Positions 1-9,086 of a stretch of 64,000 nt of DNA are shown here, one piece after another. Position numbers and translations under genes: made by a program. How positions within the stretch are numbered: position 1 is the stretch's first letter; each line of letters starts with the position of its first letter. Origin of the DNA: Pseudomonas fluorescens (lineage in GTDB: Bacteria; Pseudomonadota; Gammaproteobacteria; Pseudomonadales; Pseudomonadaceae). Location: assembly GCF_000968015.1 (NCBI RefSeq), contig NZ_LACH01000014.1, positions 36,945-100,944 on the forward strand, read 5' to 3'. The notes under the pieces were generated by a model. It was given only the letters and a program-made list of their open reading frames with translations, searched no databases and was not told the DNA's origin.

Positions 1-53
1 CTGTTACATGGTCTGACTGACCTACGCGCAGGAAGGTTCCCACAAAAAACAAT

Positions 54-341
54 TCAATTTCGGTTGGCCAGGATCTTGTCCTGAGCAGCATTGCGTAATG
101 CCGCGATGACGCAGGGCTCCAGCCGACCTTCGGCGATCAGCACGTCGCGATGCAAACCGTCGACGACATCCGTCAGTAGACGTTTGCTGGTCAACTGAGC
201 CTGATTGAACGCCCGCTCGACCACGATCGCGCCGGTCGCATTTTTCAGTGTCACCAGGCATTCGCCATGGGTACCCGACGGGGTCAACGTTACCTGATAC
301 GGGCTCAGAGCTTCACCGAGCAATAGACTGATACTTTCCAT
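54..341 (-). CDS. DUF3509-type conserved hypothetical protein
   Basis: A 95-residue protein when started at the ATG at 341; two GTG codons further upstream (353, 350) would add four residues. It resembles the small DUF3509 proteins that occur widely in Pseudomonas and have no known function. It has no signal peptide, membrane segment or cysteine-rich motif, so it is probably cytosolic. The C-terminal half is mostly helical in composition and ends with an Asn/Arg-rich tail. It lies downstream of, and on the same strand as, the truncated sensor gene, with about 160 bases between them, so it may have its own promoter. The family call is from memory of the sequence pattern and is moderately sure. 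Confidence 0.75.
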   Translation of the reverse strand: MESISLLLGEALSPYQVTLTPSGTHGECLVTLKNATGAIVVERAFNQAQLTSKRLLTDVVDGLHRDVLIAEGRLEPCVIAALRNAAQDKILANRN

Positions 342-503
342 CTCGATCACCACTCATTAGTCCGAAAACAAAGTGCCTGGGGCGTGCCTACAGTAAATGA
401 CCACTGGCTCGAGAAGAAAGTTCTGGATACCGACTGCTGGTGAACCTGCGCCTCTGGTTAATAGAGCATGCACGGCCAAGATGACAGATATAAAACAGCC
501 GAG

Positions 504-1862
504 TCACGCCTGCGTCTTACGCTTGCCGATATCGGTCCATCCTCCCAGCAAGCCCCGCAATTGCCCGTCGGCACCGTAAAAAGGCACCGTCCACTGATAG
601 ACATGCCTGACGCCGTTGTTGAACATCAATTGACGCTCACTGAAGCGCGTCTTGCGCGTACCGAGCTGGGCCATGAACTCTGCGTGCAGCAGCTCGGCGG
701 TCTCTTTGGGCAAGACATCCAGTTCAATCAGCTGTCGTCCCTGAACCTGGTCGAAACGGGTCGACAAGCCCTCCTCATAACTTTTGTTGCACATGATCAA
801 ACGCCCTTCAAGATCACGAACAAACATCGGGTCGGGCACGGCGTCCATCAACGCATGCTGGAAGGCGAGCTGATCACTCAGACTCTTCTCGGCATCCAGG
901 CGCTGCTGGATCAATACCGTGAGCCGTCGGTTCCAGAGCAGGGACAACAGGCCGAACAGACTGACGATAAACATTCCCCAACAGCCCCACTCGGTGAGTC
1001 GGTGCCAGACGCCGGGCACCTTGACGGGGGCAATCCCATTGAGCCATTTCAGGCGAATGGCGCGCAATTCGGCAGGATCAAGCGCCTCCAGCGCCTTGTT
1101 GAGGATGCTCGACAGCTCAGGCTGACCTTTGCGTACGGCCAGGTGGTCCGCCTCCCATTTGCCCTCGACCGTATACCCGACCTTGAGCTGCCCGGACGGA
1201 TAGAGTTGTGCCCCGGTTTCGTTTTCGATGGTGGCATAGGCCTCACCGCTCTCGACCAGCGCCCGGGCCTCGGCGTAGGTTTTAACCGAGCGCAGCTCGA
1301 TGTCCGGATAGTCGCGGTGAATGGTGGCCTCCAGCGCATGCCGGGTTGGCAACACCAGAACCCTTCCCGACAGCTGCTCCAAAGATTGCACCTCTGGCGC
1401 CCCGGCCCGCCCGACGAACACCCAGCCAGCGCCACCGAACGCATGACTGAAATCCAGAAACGTCTTGCGTTCGTCATTCATCGCCAGCGTCGTGCTCATG
1501 TCCGCTGCGCCACTTTCCAGTCGCCCGAGCAACTGATCGGTGGAAAACGATTCTTCGTGAACAAACTGCAATCCCGTCATCGCGCTGATGCGGTTGAGTA
1601 GATCATTGTTCAAGCCGTTCCATTGGCCGTGCTCATCCTTGAACAGGTACAGCGGATATTGCACCGATGCGACGGTGACTTTCGAATGCTCGGCAACCCA
1701 TTTCAACTCCTGGGCGTCCAGCTCGATCATTGGGCCAGCAACCGATCCTTTGGAATCGGTCGCCGCCAATTGCGACGCGCTCGCCCATTGAGCAAAGCCC
1801 AGGGTGCCGACTAAAAAAAACATCCAGCACGCGGCTGGTTTTAACCCTCTGAAAAACAGCAT
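504..1862 (-). CDS. Periplasmic-binding domain / TM / PAS sensor protein lacking a kinase
   Basis: The protein has 452 residues from the ATG at 1862, which has an AAGGAAG ribosome site seven bases upstream; a GTG two codons earlier sits too close to that site. In order it shows a signal segment (about 5-30), a family-3 solute-binding domain (about 50-275), one transmembrane helix (about 295-315) and a PAS domain (about 330-448) ending in the GWTDIGKRK motif that normally leads into a histidine kinase. The layout is that of the N-terminal half of BvgS/EvgS-type sensors. No HisKA, ATPase or receiver domain follows: the stop comes 13 residues after the PAS core and the next gene starts 160 bases on. 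It is either a kinase remnant or a ligand sensor that signals through a partner. Binding pockets of this class usually see amino acids, but the ligand here is unknown. Confidence 0.8.
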   Translation of the reverse strand: MLFFRGLKPAACWMFFLVGTLGFAQWASASQLAATDSKGSVAGPMIELDAQELKWVAEHSKVTVASVQYPLYLFKDEHGQWNGLNNDLLNRISAMTGLQFVHEESFSTDQLLGRLESGAADMSTTLAMNDERKTFLDFSHAFGGAGWVFVGRAGAPEVQSLEQLSGRVLVLPTRHALEATIHRDYPDIELRSVKTYAEARALVESGEAYATIENETGAQLYPSGQLKVGYTVEGKWEADHLAVRKGQPELSSILNKALEALDPAELRAIRLKWLNGIAPVKVPGVWHRLTEWGCWGMFIVSLFGLLSLLWNRRLTVLIQQRLDAEKSLSDQLAFQHALMDAVPDPMFVRDLEGRLIMCNKSYEEGLSTRFDQVQGRQLIELDVLPKETAELLHAEFMAQLGTRKTRFSERQLMFNNGVRHVYQWTVPFYGADGQLRGLLGGWTDIGKRKTQA

Positions 1863-1950
1863 TGCCACTTCCTTGGTGATCGTCTCGCCCGCCCTTCATG
1901 GGCGGCTCTTCATTTACGAAACCCGACAAGTGTGGCATGCAGAAATGAGA

Positions 1951-1972
1951 AAGCCCGTCAGGAGACGGGCTT
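1951..1972 (-). terminator. Rho-independent terminator after thrC
   Basis: Nine-base-pair perfect stem AAGCCCGTC/GACGGGCTT with a four-base loop, 23 bases after the thrC stop. Read on the minus strand it is followed by a T-rich tail. It closes the hom-thrC unit. Confidence 0.85.
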
Positions 1973-1995
1973 CAAAATGTGACAGTTTTAATCGG

Positions 1996-3405
1996 TTACA
2001 AAGGCTTGCCGCGGTTGCCATGCTGACTGACAAAGGCCTGCACGGCTTTCAGGTCATTTGGCAGCACGGTACAGCGCTCATCTCGCTCAAACAAATCAGA
2101 AAGATGTGCAGGTAGTTCAAGCGCTTTTCCTACGCCCGCTTTTTCCACTGCGTCCGGGAATTTGACCGGATGGGCCGTACCGAGGATCACCATCGGGATA
2201 TCCAGGCTGCGACGGCACTCGCGCGCCGCCTTCACGCCGATAGCGGTGTGCGGATCCAGCAGTTCGCCGGTTTGCTCATAAACTTCGGCAATGGTTTCGC
2301 AGGTTTGCGTGTCATCCACGGCCAGCGAATCGAACAGCTTGCGGGCTTCGGTCCAACGTTCCTGTTCGACGCTGAAGCCGCCACCTTGTTTGAAGGTGTC
2401 CATCAGCCCGGCAATCGCTGCGCCGTTGCGACCGTGCAGGTCGAACAGCAGGCGTTCGAAGTTCGACGACACCATGATGTCCATCGACGGCGACAGCGTG
2501 GCATGCAGGGTGTCCTTGACGTACTGATTGCCGCTCATGAAGCGGTGCAGGATGTCGTTGCGGTTGGTAGCGACGATCAACTGGTTGATCGGCAGGCCCA
2601 TGTTGCGCGCCAGGTAACCGGCAAAAATGTCGCCGAAGTTGCCGGTCGGCACCGAGAACGATACCGAACGCGCCGGGCCGCCCAGTTGCAGGGCTGCGTG
2701 GAAGTAGTAAACGATCTGGGCCATGATCCGCGCCCAGTTGATCGAGTTCACCGCCACCAGGCGGGTGCCCTTGAGGAAGCTCTGGTCAGCGAAGCTGGCC
2801 TTGACCATTTCCTGGCAGTCATCGAAGTTGCCTTCGATGGCGATGTTATGGATGTTCTCGCCGAAGATGGTGGTCATCTGGCGGCGCTGCACTTCGGACA
2901 CACGGTTGTGCGGGTGCAGGATGAAGATGTCGACGTTTTCGCAGTGCTTGCAGCCTTCGATGGCGGCCGAACCGGTGTCGCCGGAGGTGGCACCGACAAT
3001 CACCACGCGCTCACCGCGTTTTTCCAACACGTAGTCGAGCAGACGACCCAGCAGCTGCAAGGCGAAGTCTTTGAACGCGAGAGTCGGGCCGTGGAACAGC
3101 TCCAGCACCCATTCGTTGCCGTTCAGCTGACGCAACGGGGCCACGGCGTTGTGCGAAAACACACCGTAGGTTTCTTCGAGGATCTTTTTGAAATCGGCGT
3201 CAGGAATGCTACCGGTGACGAACGGGCGCATCACCCGGAAAGCCAGCTCGTGATACGGCAGGCCGGCCCAGGAAGCGATTTCTTCCTGGGTGAAACGTGG
3301 CAGGTTTTCCGGGACGTACAGACCGCCGTCCGTGGCCAGACCGGCCAGCAGGACGTCTTCGAAATTCAGGGCCGGTGCCTGGCCGCGGGTACTGATATAA
3401 CGCAT
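1996..3405 (-). CDS. thrC: Threonine synthase
   Basis: Converts O-phospho-L-homoserine to L-threonine with pyridoxal phosphate, the last step of threonine synthesis, in the cytosol. The 469-residue protein starts MRYISTRG, the usual N-terminus in pseudomonads; an ATG four codons upstream is less likely. The PLP lysine is Lys112 in the motif GPTLAFKDFALQ, and the glycine-rich phosphate-binding loop GATSGDTGSAA follows. It lies 66 bases downstream of hom on the same strand, so the two make the homoserine branch a unit, and a terminator follows. Confidence 0.97.
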   Translation of the reverse strand: MRYISTRGQAPALNFEDVLLAGLATDGGLYVPENLPRFTQEEIASWAGLPYHELAFRVMRPFVTGSIPDADFKKILEETYGVFSHNAVAPLRQLNGNEWVLELFHGPTLAFKDFALQLLGRLLDYVLEKRGERVVIVGATSGDTGSAAIEGCKHCENVDIFILHPHNRVSEVQRRQMTTIFGENIHNIAIEGNFDDCQEMVKASFADQSFLKGTRLVAVNSINWARIMAQIVYYFHAALQLGGPARSVSFSVPTGNFGDIFAGYLARNMGLPINQLIVATNRNDILHRFMSGNQYVKDTLHATLSPSMDIMVSSNFERLLFDLHGRNGAAIAGLMDTFKQGGGFSVEQERWTEARKLFDSLAVDDTQTCETIAEVYEQTGELLDPHTAIGVKAARECRRSLDIPMVILGTAHPVKFPDAVEKAGVGKALELPAHLSDLFERDERCTVLPNDLKAVQAFVSQHGNRGKPL

Positions 3406-3471
3406 GACTGGCTCCAATAGACAGTGTTCGCAAACCCGGGCCCGCAGGCGAGCCCGGTGAACGATAACGGC

Positions 3472-4776
3472 TTAGTTCAGGTGCTCGACGCGGATCCGTA
3501 CGACCGGACCGACCACGCCAGCCAAGGCTTCGAGGGCGGCGATCGCGTCGTTCATGTGCTGTTCCAGCACGCGGTGAGTCAGCAGGATCATCGGCACCAG
3601 GCCGTCGTGTTCTTCGACTTCCTTCTGCATGATCGATTCGATGTTGATGCCGCGCTCCGACAGGATGCTCGCCACCTGCGCCAACACGCCCGGATGGTCC
3701 TTGGCCTGGATGCGCAGGTAATAGGAGCTTTCGCAGGCTTCGATCGGCAGGATCGGGTGGGCCGACAGCGAATCCGGCTGGAATGCCAGGTGCGGTACGC
3801 GGTTTTCCGGGTCGGAAGTCATGGCGCGAACCACATCCACCAGGTCGGCGATCACCGACGAAGCAGTCGGCTCCATGCCAGCGCCAGCGCCGTAGAACAG
3901 CGTAGAACCGGCGGCATCACCGTTGACCATCACCGCGTTCATCACGCCGTTGACGTTGGCGATCAGGCGATCGGCCGGGATCAGCGTCGGGTGCACGCGC
4001 AACTCGATACCGGCCGCCGTGCTACGCGCCACGCCCAGGTGCTTGATGCGATAGCCCAGCGCTTCGGCGTAGTTCACGTCAGCGGTAGTCAGCTTGGTGA
4101 TGCCTTCGGTGTAAGCCTTGTCGAACTGCAGCGGAATGCCGAACGCGATGGACGCCAGGATCGTCAGCTTGTGGGCCGCGTCGATGCCTTCAACGTCGAA
4201 GGTCGGATCGGCCTCGGCGTAACCCAGGGCTTGCGCCTCGGCGAGTACGTCTTCGAAGGTCCGGCCCTTCTCACGCATTTCGGTGAGGATGAAGTTGCCG
4301 GTGCCGTTGATGATGCCGGCGACCCAGTTGATGCGGTTGGCCGACAGGCCTTCACGGATAGCCTTGATCACCGGAATGCCACCGGCCACGGCGGCTTCGA
4401 ACGCCACAATCACGCCCTTCTCCCGGGCCTTGGCGAAAATTTCATTACCGTGAACGGCGATCAACGCCTTGTTCGCGGTCACAACATGTTTTCCGTTCTC
4501 GATCGCTTTGAGTACCAGCTCGCGGGCAACGGTGTAGCCGCCCACCAGCTCTATGACGATGTCGATCTCAGGGTTCGTGGCCACTTCGAAGACATCGTTG
4601 GTAATCGCAATACCGGTCGTCTGGAACTGAGGCTTTGGCGTGCGCATGGCAATTTGTGCCACTTCGATTCCACGCCCGGCACGACGAGCAATTTCCTCGG
4701 CGTTACGCTGAAGTACGTTGAAGGTACCGCCACCGACGGTCCCTAACCCACAGATGCCTACTTTGACCGGTTTCAC
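3472..4776 (-). CDS. hom: Homoserine dehydrogenase
   Basis: Reduces aspartate semialdehyde to homoserine with NAD(P)H, the branch point to threonine and methionine. I chose the GTG at 4776 (434 residues): a GGGGAG ribosome site lies six bases upstream, and the protein then begins VKPVKVGICGLGTVGGG with the Rossmann nucleotide-binding motif near the N-terminus, as in the family. The longer frame from 4830 would add 18 residues that do not look like this family. A C-terminal ACT domain (about residues 350-430) indicates feedback control, typically by threonine. It is followed by thrC. Confidence 0.96.
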   Translation of the reverse strand: MKPVKVGICGLGTVGGGTFNVLQRNAEEIARRAGRGIEVAQIAMRTPKPQFQTTGIAITNDVFEVATNPEIDIVIELVGGYTVARELVLKAIENGKHVVTANKALIAVHGNEIFAKAREKGVIVAFEAAVAGGIPVIKAIREGLSANRINWVAGIINGTGNFILTEMREKGRTFEDVLAEAQALGYAEADPTFDVEGIDAAHKLTILASIAFGIPLQFDKAYTEGITKLTTADVNYAEALGYRIKHLGVARSTAAGIELRVHPTLIPADRLIANVNGVMNAVMVNGDAAGSTLFYGAGAGMEPTASSVIADLVDVVRAMTSDPENRVPHLAFQPDSLSAHPILPIEACESSYYLRIQAKDHPGVLAQVASILSERGINIESIMQKEVEEHDGLVPMILLTHRVLEQHMNDAIAALEALAGVVGPVVRIRVEHLN

Positions 4777-4793
4777 TGTGAACTCCCCATAAA

Positions 4794-4816
4794 ACGGCCG
4801 ACTCAAGGCCGGCCGT
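4794..4816 (-). terminator. Hairpin between dsbC and hom
   Basis: Seven-base-pair GC-rich stem ACGGCCG/CGGCCGT followed on the minus strand by TTTAT. It could end dsbC transcription or act as an attenuator, because it sits immediately upstream of the hom ribosome site (GGGGAG), about 18 bases from the GTG start. Confidence 0.6.
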
Positions 4817-4910
4817 GAAAACAACCGCATACTCGCGGTTCTCTATTAATGGCCCGGCGAATGCTGCCGCCGAACCATGATCGTCAATGGCTGACCGTGA
4901 CGATGCGAAT

Positions 4911-5642
4911 TTACTTCGCGCCCAGTGCCAGTTTGGCGACTTGTGGCGCAGGCTGGTAGCCCGGAATGACTTGGCCGTCGGCCAAAACGATGGCCGGTGT
5001 ACCGTTCACGCCAATCGACTGACCGAGAGCGAACTGCTTGGAAACCGGGTTATCGCACTTGGCGGCCTTGATTTCCTTGCCGTCGACCATCTTGTCCATG
5101 GCGGCTTTCTTGTCTTTCGAGCACCAGACCGCTTGCAGTTGTTCGTCACCCGGCGAGCCAAGGCCCTGGCGCGGGAACGCGACATAACGCACTTCGATGC
5201 CGCGCTTGTTCAGCTCAGGCACTTCGGCGTGCAGCTTGTGGCAATACGGGCAGGTGGTGTCGGTGAATACGGTGATGTGCGATTTGGTTTCGCCGATTGC
5301 CGGATAGACCACGGTTTCAGCCACTGGAATCTCGTTGACCAGTTTGGAAACGCCCAGGCGTTCGGTCTTCTCGGTCAGGTTGACCGGTTTGCCGTCCTTG
5401 AGCTGGAACAAGTAACCCTGAACGACGTACTGGCCGTCGGCACTGGCATAGAGCACGCGGCTGCCCTTGAGTTTGACTTCGTACAGACCTGGCAGCGGGC
5501 TGGCGGTGATGCTTTCTACCGGCACCTCGAGCTGGAGGTTTTCCAGGCTTTTACGAATGGCTTTGTCGGCCGCGTCATCGGCGACGGCAAAGGTGCTGAC
5601 CAACGCAATGGCTGCGGCGGCGAAAATCTGGGTCAGACGCAT
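4911..5642 (-). CDS. dsbC: Thiol:disulfide interchange protein DsbC
   Basis: A periplasmic disulfide isomerase that rearranges wrong disulfides in exported proteins and is kept reduced by DsbD. The 243-residue protein starts at the ATG at 5642 with a clear signal peptide cleaved near AVA-DD (residue 21). A DsbC N-terminal dimerisation domain is followed by a thioredoxin fold with the redox site CPYC at 131-134 in the context DTTCPYCHKLH, and a cis-proline TPAI loop near the end. The frame extends 29 codons upstream without family likeness. It lies between xerD and hom, the usual arrangement in pseudomonads, with no functional link known. Confidence 0.96.
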   Translation of the reverse strand: MRLTQIFAAAAIALVSTFAVADDAADKAIRKSLENLQLEVPVESITASPLPGLYEVKLKGSRVLYASADGQYVVQGYLFQLKDGKPVNLTEKTERLGVSKLVNEIPVAETVVYPAIGETKSHITVFTDTTCPYCHKLHAEVPELNKRGIEVRYVAFPRQGLGSPGDEQLQAVWCSKDKKAAMDKMVDGKEIKAAKCDNPVSKQFALGQSIGVNGTPAIVLADGQVIPGYQPAPQVAKLALGAK

Positions 5643-5793
5643 GAGAACTCCTGAAGGCGGACAAATGGGACGATCAGAATGCCCGTGCCGAAACACCGGG
5701 TCATAAACGCCCATCGTGCAAACCGGCAAAGCCTACCACATAAGGCCCCTGTGGCCGAATGCGGGTGACGCGAGACATTGGGACAACGCACCC

Positions 5794-5888
5794 CCCTGTA
5801 GGAGTGAGCCTGCTCGCGATAGCGGTAGTCCTGACAACACAGCGGTGACTGACAGATCGCCATCGCGAGCAGGCTCACTCCTACAGGG
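5794..5888. repeat. REPIN, family A (TGTAGGAGTGAGCCTGCTCGCG)
   Basis: Two inverted REP arms of about 27 bases flank a central spacer of about 40 bases. The outer ends CCCTGTAGG and CCTACAGGG match exactly. It sits between the xerD stop (seven bases away) and dsbC. Confidence 0.9.
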
Positions 5889-5895
5889 ATTTTGT

Positions 5896-6792
5896 TCAGC
5901 CTCTGGGGTGATGTTTGGCGTGCAGGTCCTGCAAGCGGGCACGGGCGACGTGGGTGTAGATCTGCGTGGTCGACAGATCGCTATGGCCGAGTAGCATTTG
6001 CACCACCCGCAGGTCCGCGCCGTGGTTGAGCAAGTGCGTGGCGAAGGCATGGCGCAAGGTGTGCGGCGACAGCGACTTACCGATCCCGGCAACCTTGGCC
6101 TGGTGCTTGATGCGATGCCAGAAGGTCTGCCGAGTCATCTGCTCGCCGCGCTGGCTGGGGAACATGACATCGCTGGGACGCCCGCCAAGCAGCTCCTGGC
6201 GGCCATCGCGCAGGTAACGCTCGACCCAGACAATCGCCTCCTCGCCCATTGGCACCAGCCGCTCCTTGCTGCCCTTGCCCATCACTCGCAGCACGCCTTG
6301 GCGCAGATTGACCTGCTCCAGTGTAAGGCTGATCAGCTCCGTCACACGCAAGCCACAGGCATAAAGCACTTCGAGCATGGCGCGGTCGCGCTGGCCGATG
6401 GCTTCGCTCAGATCCGGCGCCTTCAGCAGCGCTTCCACATCCGCTTCCGACAAGGATTTGGGCAAAGGCCTACCGAGCTGAGGCATGTCGATGCGCAACG
6501 TCGGATCGACGGCGATCAGCTTTTCCCGCAGCAAATAGCGATAAAAGCCACGCACACCAGAGAGAAATCGCGCCGTCGAGCGGGGTTTGTAGTTTTGCTC
6601 CAGACGCCAGGCCAAGTGATCGAGGATCAATTCGCGGCCGGCATTGATCAACTCCAACCCTTTTTCCTGCAGCCAGCCGTTGAACAGGGCCAGGTCGCTG
6701 CGATAGGCATCGCGGGTGTTATCGGAAAGACCTTTCTCCAGCCACAGAGCGTCGAGGAATTGGTCTATCAAAGGATGATCGATGGCGGGCAT
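5896..6792 (-). CDS. xerD: Site-specific tyrosine recombinase XerD
   Basis: Works with XerC at dif to resolve chromosome dimers at the septum under FtsK control. The protein has 298 residues. It has an N-terminal SAM-like core-binding domain (about 5-90) and a C-terminal catalytic domain with Arg149, Lys173, His244-x-x-Arg247, His270 and nucleophile Tyr279, which match E. coli XerD almost position for position. The complete catalytic set and the housekeeping neighbourhood argue against a phage integrase. It is the first gene of the xerD-dsbC-hom-thrC run, and a terminator separates it from rplS upstream. Confidence 0.96.
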   Translation of the reverse strand: MPAIDHPLIDQFLDALWLEKGLSDNTRDAYRSDLALFNGWLQEKGLELINAGRELILDHLAWRLEQNYKPRSTARFLSGVRGFYRYLLREKLIAVDPTLRIDMPQLGRPLPKSLSEADVEALLKAPDLSEAIGQRDRAMLEVLYACGLRVTELISLTLEQVNLRQGVLRVMGKGSKERLVPMGEEAIVWVERYLRDGRQELLGGRPSDVMFPSQRGEQMTRQTFWHRIKHQAKVAGIGKSLSPHTLRHAFATHLLNHGADLRVVQMLLGHSDLSTTQIYTHVARARLQDLHAKHHPRG

Positions 6793-6845
6793 AAAGGCTC
6801 AGGCAAGACCGACAGTACGGCCAGGGAAGATAAATCGCAGGCAAC

Positions 6846-6873
6846 AAAAAAGCAGCCCGTAGGCTGCTTTTTT
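6846..6873 (-). terminator. Rho-independent terminator after rplS
   Basis: Twelve-base-pair stem AAAAAAGCAGCC/GGCTGCTTTTTT with a four-base loop, 18 bases after the rplS stop. It ends the rpsP operon before xerD. Confidence 0.93.
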
Positions 6874-6891
6874 CTGCATCGGAAGCTGGAC

Positions 6892-7242
6892 TTAAGCCAG
6901 TTTTTCCTTGATGCGAGCTGCTTTACCGGACAGGTCACGCAGGTAGTACAGCTTGGCTTTACGTACGTCACCGCGACGTTTAACGGCCATGCTGTCGATT
7001 TGCGGGCTGTAGGTCTGGAAAGTACGCTCTACGCCAACACCGTTGGAGATTTTACGAACGGTGAAAGCACTGTTTACGCCGCGGTTACGCTTGGCGATAA
7101 CAACACCTTCGAACGCTTGCAGACGCGAACGGTCGCCTTCCTTCACTTTCACCTGAACGACAATGGTGTCGCCCGGGGCAAAGGTAGGGATCTCTTTGGT
7201 CATCTGCTCTGCTTCGAGTGCAAGGATGATTTTGTTAGTCAT
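6892..7242 (-). CDS. rplS: 50S ribosomal protein L19
   Basis: Large-subunit ribosomal protein at the 30S-50S interface. The 116-residue protein has the standard L19 length and ends in the conserved [20 protein letters not shown] tail, with [13 protein letters not shown] near the N-terminus. It is the last gene of rpsP-rimM-trmD-rplS, with 45 bases to trmD, and is followed by a strong terminator. Confidence 0.98.
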
Positions 7243-7287
7243 GCTGTGCTCCTAAGGTAAATCGTCGGATCTACCATCGATACGTTG

Positions 7288-8040
7288 TTAACTATCGTCC
7301 CGCTCGCGGATGTATTCCTCGAGCAGCTTCTTCTCTTCTCCAGAAAGCGAGCGGCTTTCCAGAAGATCGGCGCGTCGTTCAAAGGTCCTACCAAGGGACT
7401 GCTGTAAACGCCAACGCCGGATATGCGCGTGATTGCCACTTAGCAACACGTCGGGAACACGCTGATCCGCATACACCTCCGGTCGGGTGTAGTGCGGGCA
7501 ATCCAGCAAACCATCCGTAAAGGAATCTTCCTCGGCGGAGTCCGCATGCCCTAAAGCTCCAGGCAGCAGTCGTGTAACCGCATCGATCAGGACCATCGCC
7601 GGCAGCTCGCCGCCAGACAGTACATAGTCGCCAATCGACCACTCTTCATCGACATGAGCCTCTATAAAACGCTCGTCAATGCCTTCATAGCGGCCGGCAA
7701 TCAGGATCAATGCATCCAGATTCGCCAACTCGCGTACCGCCGACTGAGTCAGTTGACGGCCTTGGGGGGACAGGTAAATTACCTTCGCCGCCTCCCCGGC
7801 TGCTGCCTTGGCCTGAACCAACGCATCTTCCAGGGGCTTGATCTTCATCACCATGCCTGGACCACCGCCAAATGGGCGATCATCCACAGTGTGATGTCGA
7901 TCCGTCGTGTAGTCTCGCGGATTCCAACAGGTGAGCTGCAAGAGCCCCTGTTTCACCGCACGACTGGTGATGCCGTACTCGCTGATGGCGGAGAACATCT
8001 CGGGAAACAAACTGATCACTTCTACGCGCAAGTTAGCCAC
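7288..8040 (-). CDS. trmD: tRNA (guanine-N1)-methyltransferase TrmD
   Basis: Methylates G37 next to the anticodon of tRNAs reading CNN and some other codons, using S-adenosylmethionine, and so prevents +1 frameshifting. The GTG at 8040 gives 250 residues starting [16 protein letters not shown], the family start; the longer upstream frame lies inside rimM. The SPOUT knot shows as [20 protein letters not shown], with the [11 protein letters not shown] motif before it. It begins two bases after the rimM stop, so the two are translationally coupled. Confidence 0.97.
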   Translation of the reverse strand: MANLRVEVISLFPEMFSAISEYGITSRAVKQGLLQLTCWNPRDYTTDRHHTVDDRPFGGGPGMVMKIKPLEDALVQAKAAAGEAAKVIYLSPQGRQLTQSAVRELANLDALILIAGRYEGIDERFIEAHVDEEWSIGDYVLSGGELPAMVLIDAVTRLLPGALGHADSAEEDSFTDGLLDCPHYTRPEVYADQRVPDVLLSGNHAHIRRWRLQQSLGRTFERRADLLESRSLSGEEKKLLEEYIRERDDS

Positions 8041-8042
8041 GC

Positions 8043-8579
8043 TTAGAAGTCCGCATCCCATTCCACCTTCATCTCGCCTGCGGCAAGGTCGACGGCCAAC
8101 ACGCATTGCTCCGTATAGGGCAACAGGCGTTCGCGATCATCCAGGCTGCCAGCGCAAGGCTTGACCACCATTACATCATTGGCGCCGGTTTCCAGAAGAT
8201 GATCGATTTTCCCGAGCAATTGTCCGAGTTGATCAATGACCTTCAGACCTTCCAGCTGGTACCAGTAGTACTCGCCGTCGGTCAATTCAGGGAACAGGTT
8301 GCGCGGCACGCAGATCTCATAACCGGCCAGAAGACGCGCTTCTTCACGATCATCAAGACCCTTGAGCTTTGCGACCAGGAACTTATCGCTCCCGCGTCCG
8401 CTGACCAGCTCGACCTGTTTCACATTGCCTTCGCGCTTTAGCGTCCAGGTTTTGTACTGCAACAGGTTTTCAGTCGGATCAGTAAAGGAATACACCTTCA
8501 CTTCGCCGCGAACGCCATGAACCGAATAAATTTTGCCGATAACGATCAAATCATCAGCAACAGCTGGCGTCGCGTTCAT
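8043..8579 (-). CDS. rimM: Ribosome maturation factor RimM
   Basis: Binds 30S precursors through protein S19 and helps mature the 16S 3' domain. The protein has 178 residues. The N-terminal RimM domain opens with [18 protein letters not shown] and the C-terminal PRC-barrel ends with [16 protein letters not shown]. It is five bases downstream of rpsP and two bases upstream of trmD, in the conserved operon order. Confidence 0.97.
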   Translation of the reverse strand: MNATPAVADDLIVIGKIYSVHGVRGEVKVYSFTDPTENLLQYKTWTLKREGNVKQVELVSGRGSDKFLVAKLKGLDDREEARLLAGYEICVPRNLFPELTDGEYYWYQLEGLKVIDQLGQLLGKIDHLLETGANDVMVVKPCAGSLDDRERLLPYTEQCVLAVDLAAGEMKVEWDADF

Positions 8580-8584
8580 ATTGC

Positions 8585-8836
8585 TCAGGCCGCAGCCTTA
8601 GCCGCGTCCTTCAACAACTGAGCAACGCGCTCAGAAGGTTGTGCACCAACGCTCAGCCAGTAGGCTACGCGCTCTTGGTTCACGGACAGACGGACTTCTT
8701 GACCACGAGCAACAGGGTTGAAGAAACCAACCTGTTCCTTGTGCGAACCGTCGCGCGGGTTGCGGCTGTCGGTTACGGTCAAGTGGTAAAACGGGCGCTT
8801 TTTGGAGCCGCCAAGGGCAAGACGGATTGTTAGCAT
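8585..8836 (-). CDS. rpsP: 30S ribosomal protein S16
   Basis: Small-subunit protein needed for 30S assembly. The 83-residue protein has the conserved start [19 protein letters not shown] and the central [10 protein letters not shown] motif. It is the first gene of rpsP-rimM-trmD-rplS; a likely promoter lies about 70-100 bases upstream. Confidence 0.98.
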   Translation of the reverse strand: MLTIRLALGGSKKRPFYHLTVTDSRNPRDGSHKEQVGFFNPVARGQEVRLSVNQERVAYWLSVGAQPSERVAQLLKDAAKAAA

Positions 8837-8908
8837 GTGAACATCGTTCCTGTAGTCGGTGCTGCAAATCTAAAGGCACAGCGGGCATAGGTGCCCGAAA
8901 GGCCGCAT

Positions 8909-8936
8909 ATTCTAAGGAATATCCGGACTTTTGCAA
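8909..8936 (-). promoter_or_regulatory. Probable sigma-70 promoter of the rpsP operon
   Basis: On the minus strand, a -35 box TTGCAA (8931-8936) is followed after 16 bases by TAGAAT (8909-8914, five of six to consensus). The -10 box overlaps a perfect dyad ATATTC-TAAG-GAATAT at 8907-8922. The start codon of rpsP is 73 bases downstream. Confidence 0.6.
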
Positions 8937-9086
8937 ATGACTTTTTCCGGCGGCCTTTCAGTCGCCATCAAGATTTGCTATAGAGCCGTCGTTGAAAACG
9001 GCCAGTCAGCTCCCGCCAAGTGCGGGTTTGCTGGAGATCCCACGTCCATGTGGGGCTGCGTCGACATGACTGTCGGCGCGAATTCT

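Noticed and set aside
2170..4746. Long plus-strand frames opposite thrC and hom
   Set aside because: Both are antisense shadows of enzymes whose catalytic motifs are complete on the minus strand.
5896..6792. Tyrosine recombinase as a sign of an integrated element
   Set aside because: Length, catalytic residue positions and neighbours identify it as chromosomal XerD.
9012..9055. Two small hairpins after ffh (CCCGC/GCGGG and CCCAC/GTGGG)
   Set aside because: Both stems are five base pairs, with no T run on the minus strand; not enough to call a terminator.
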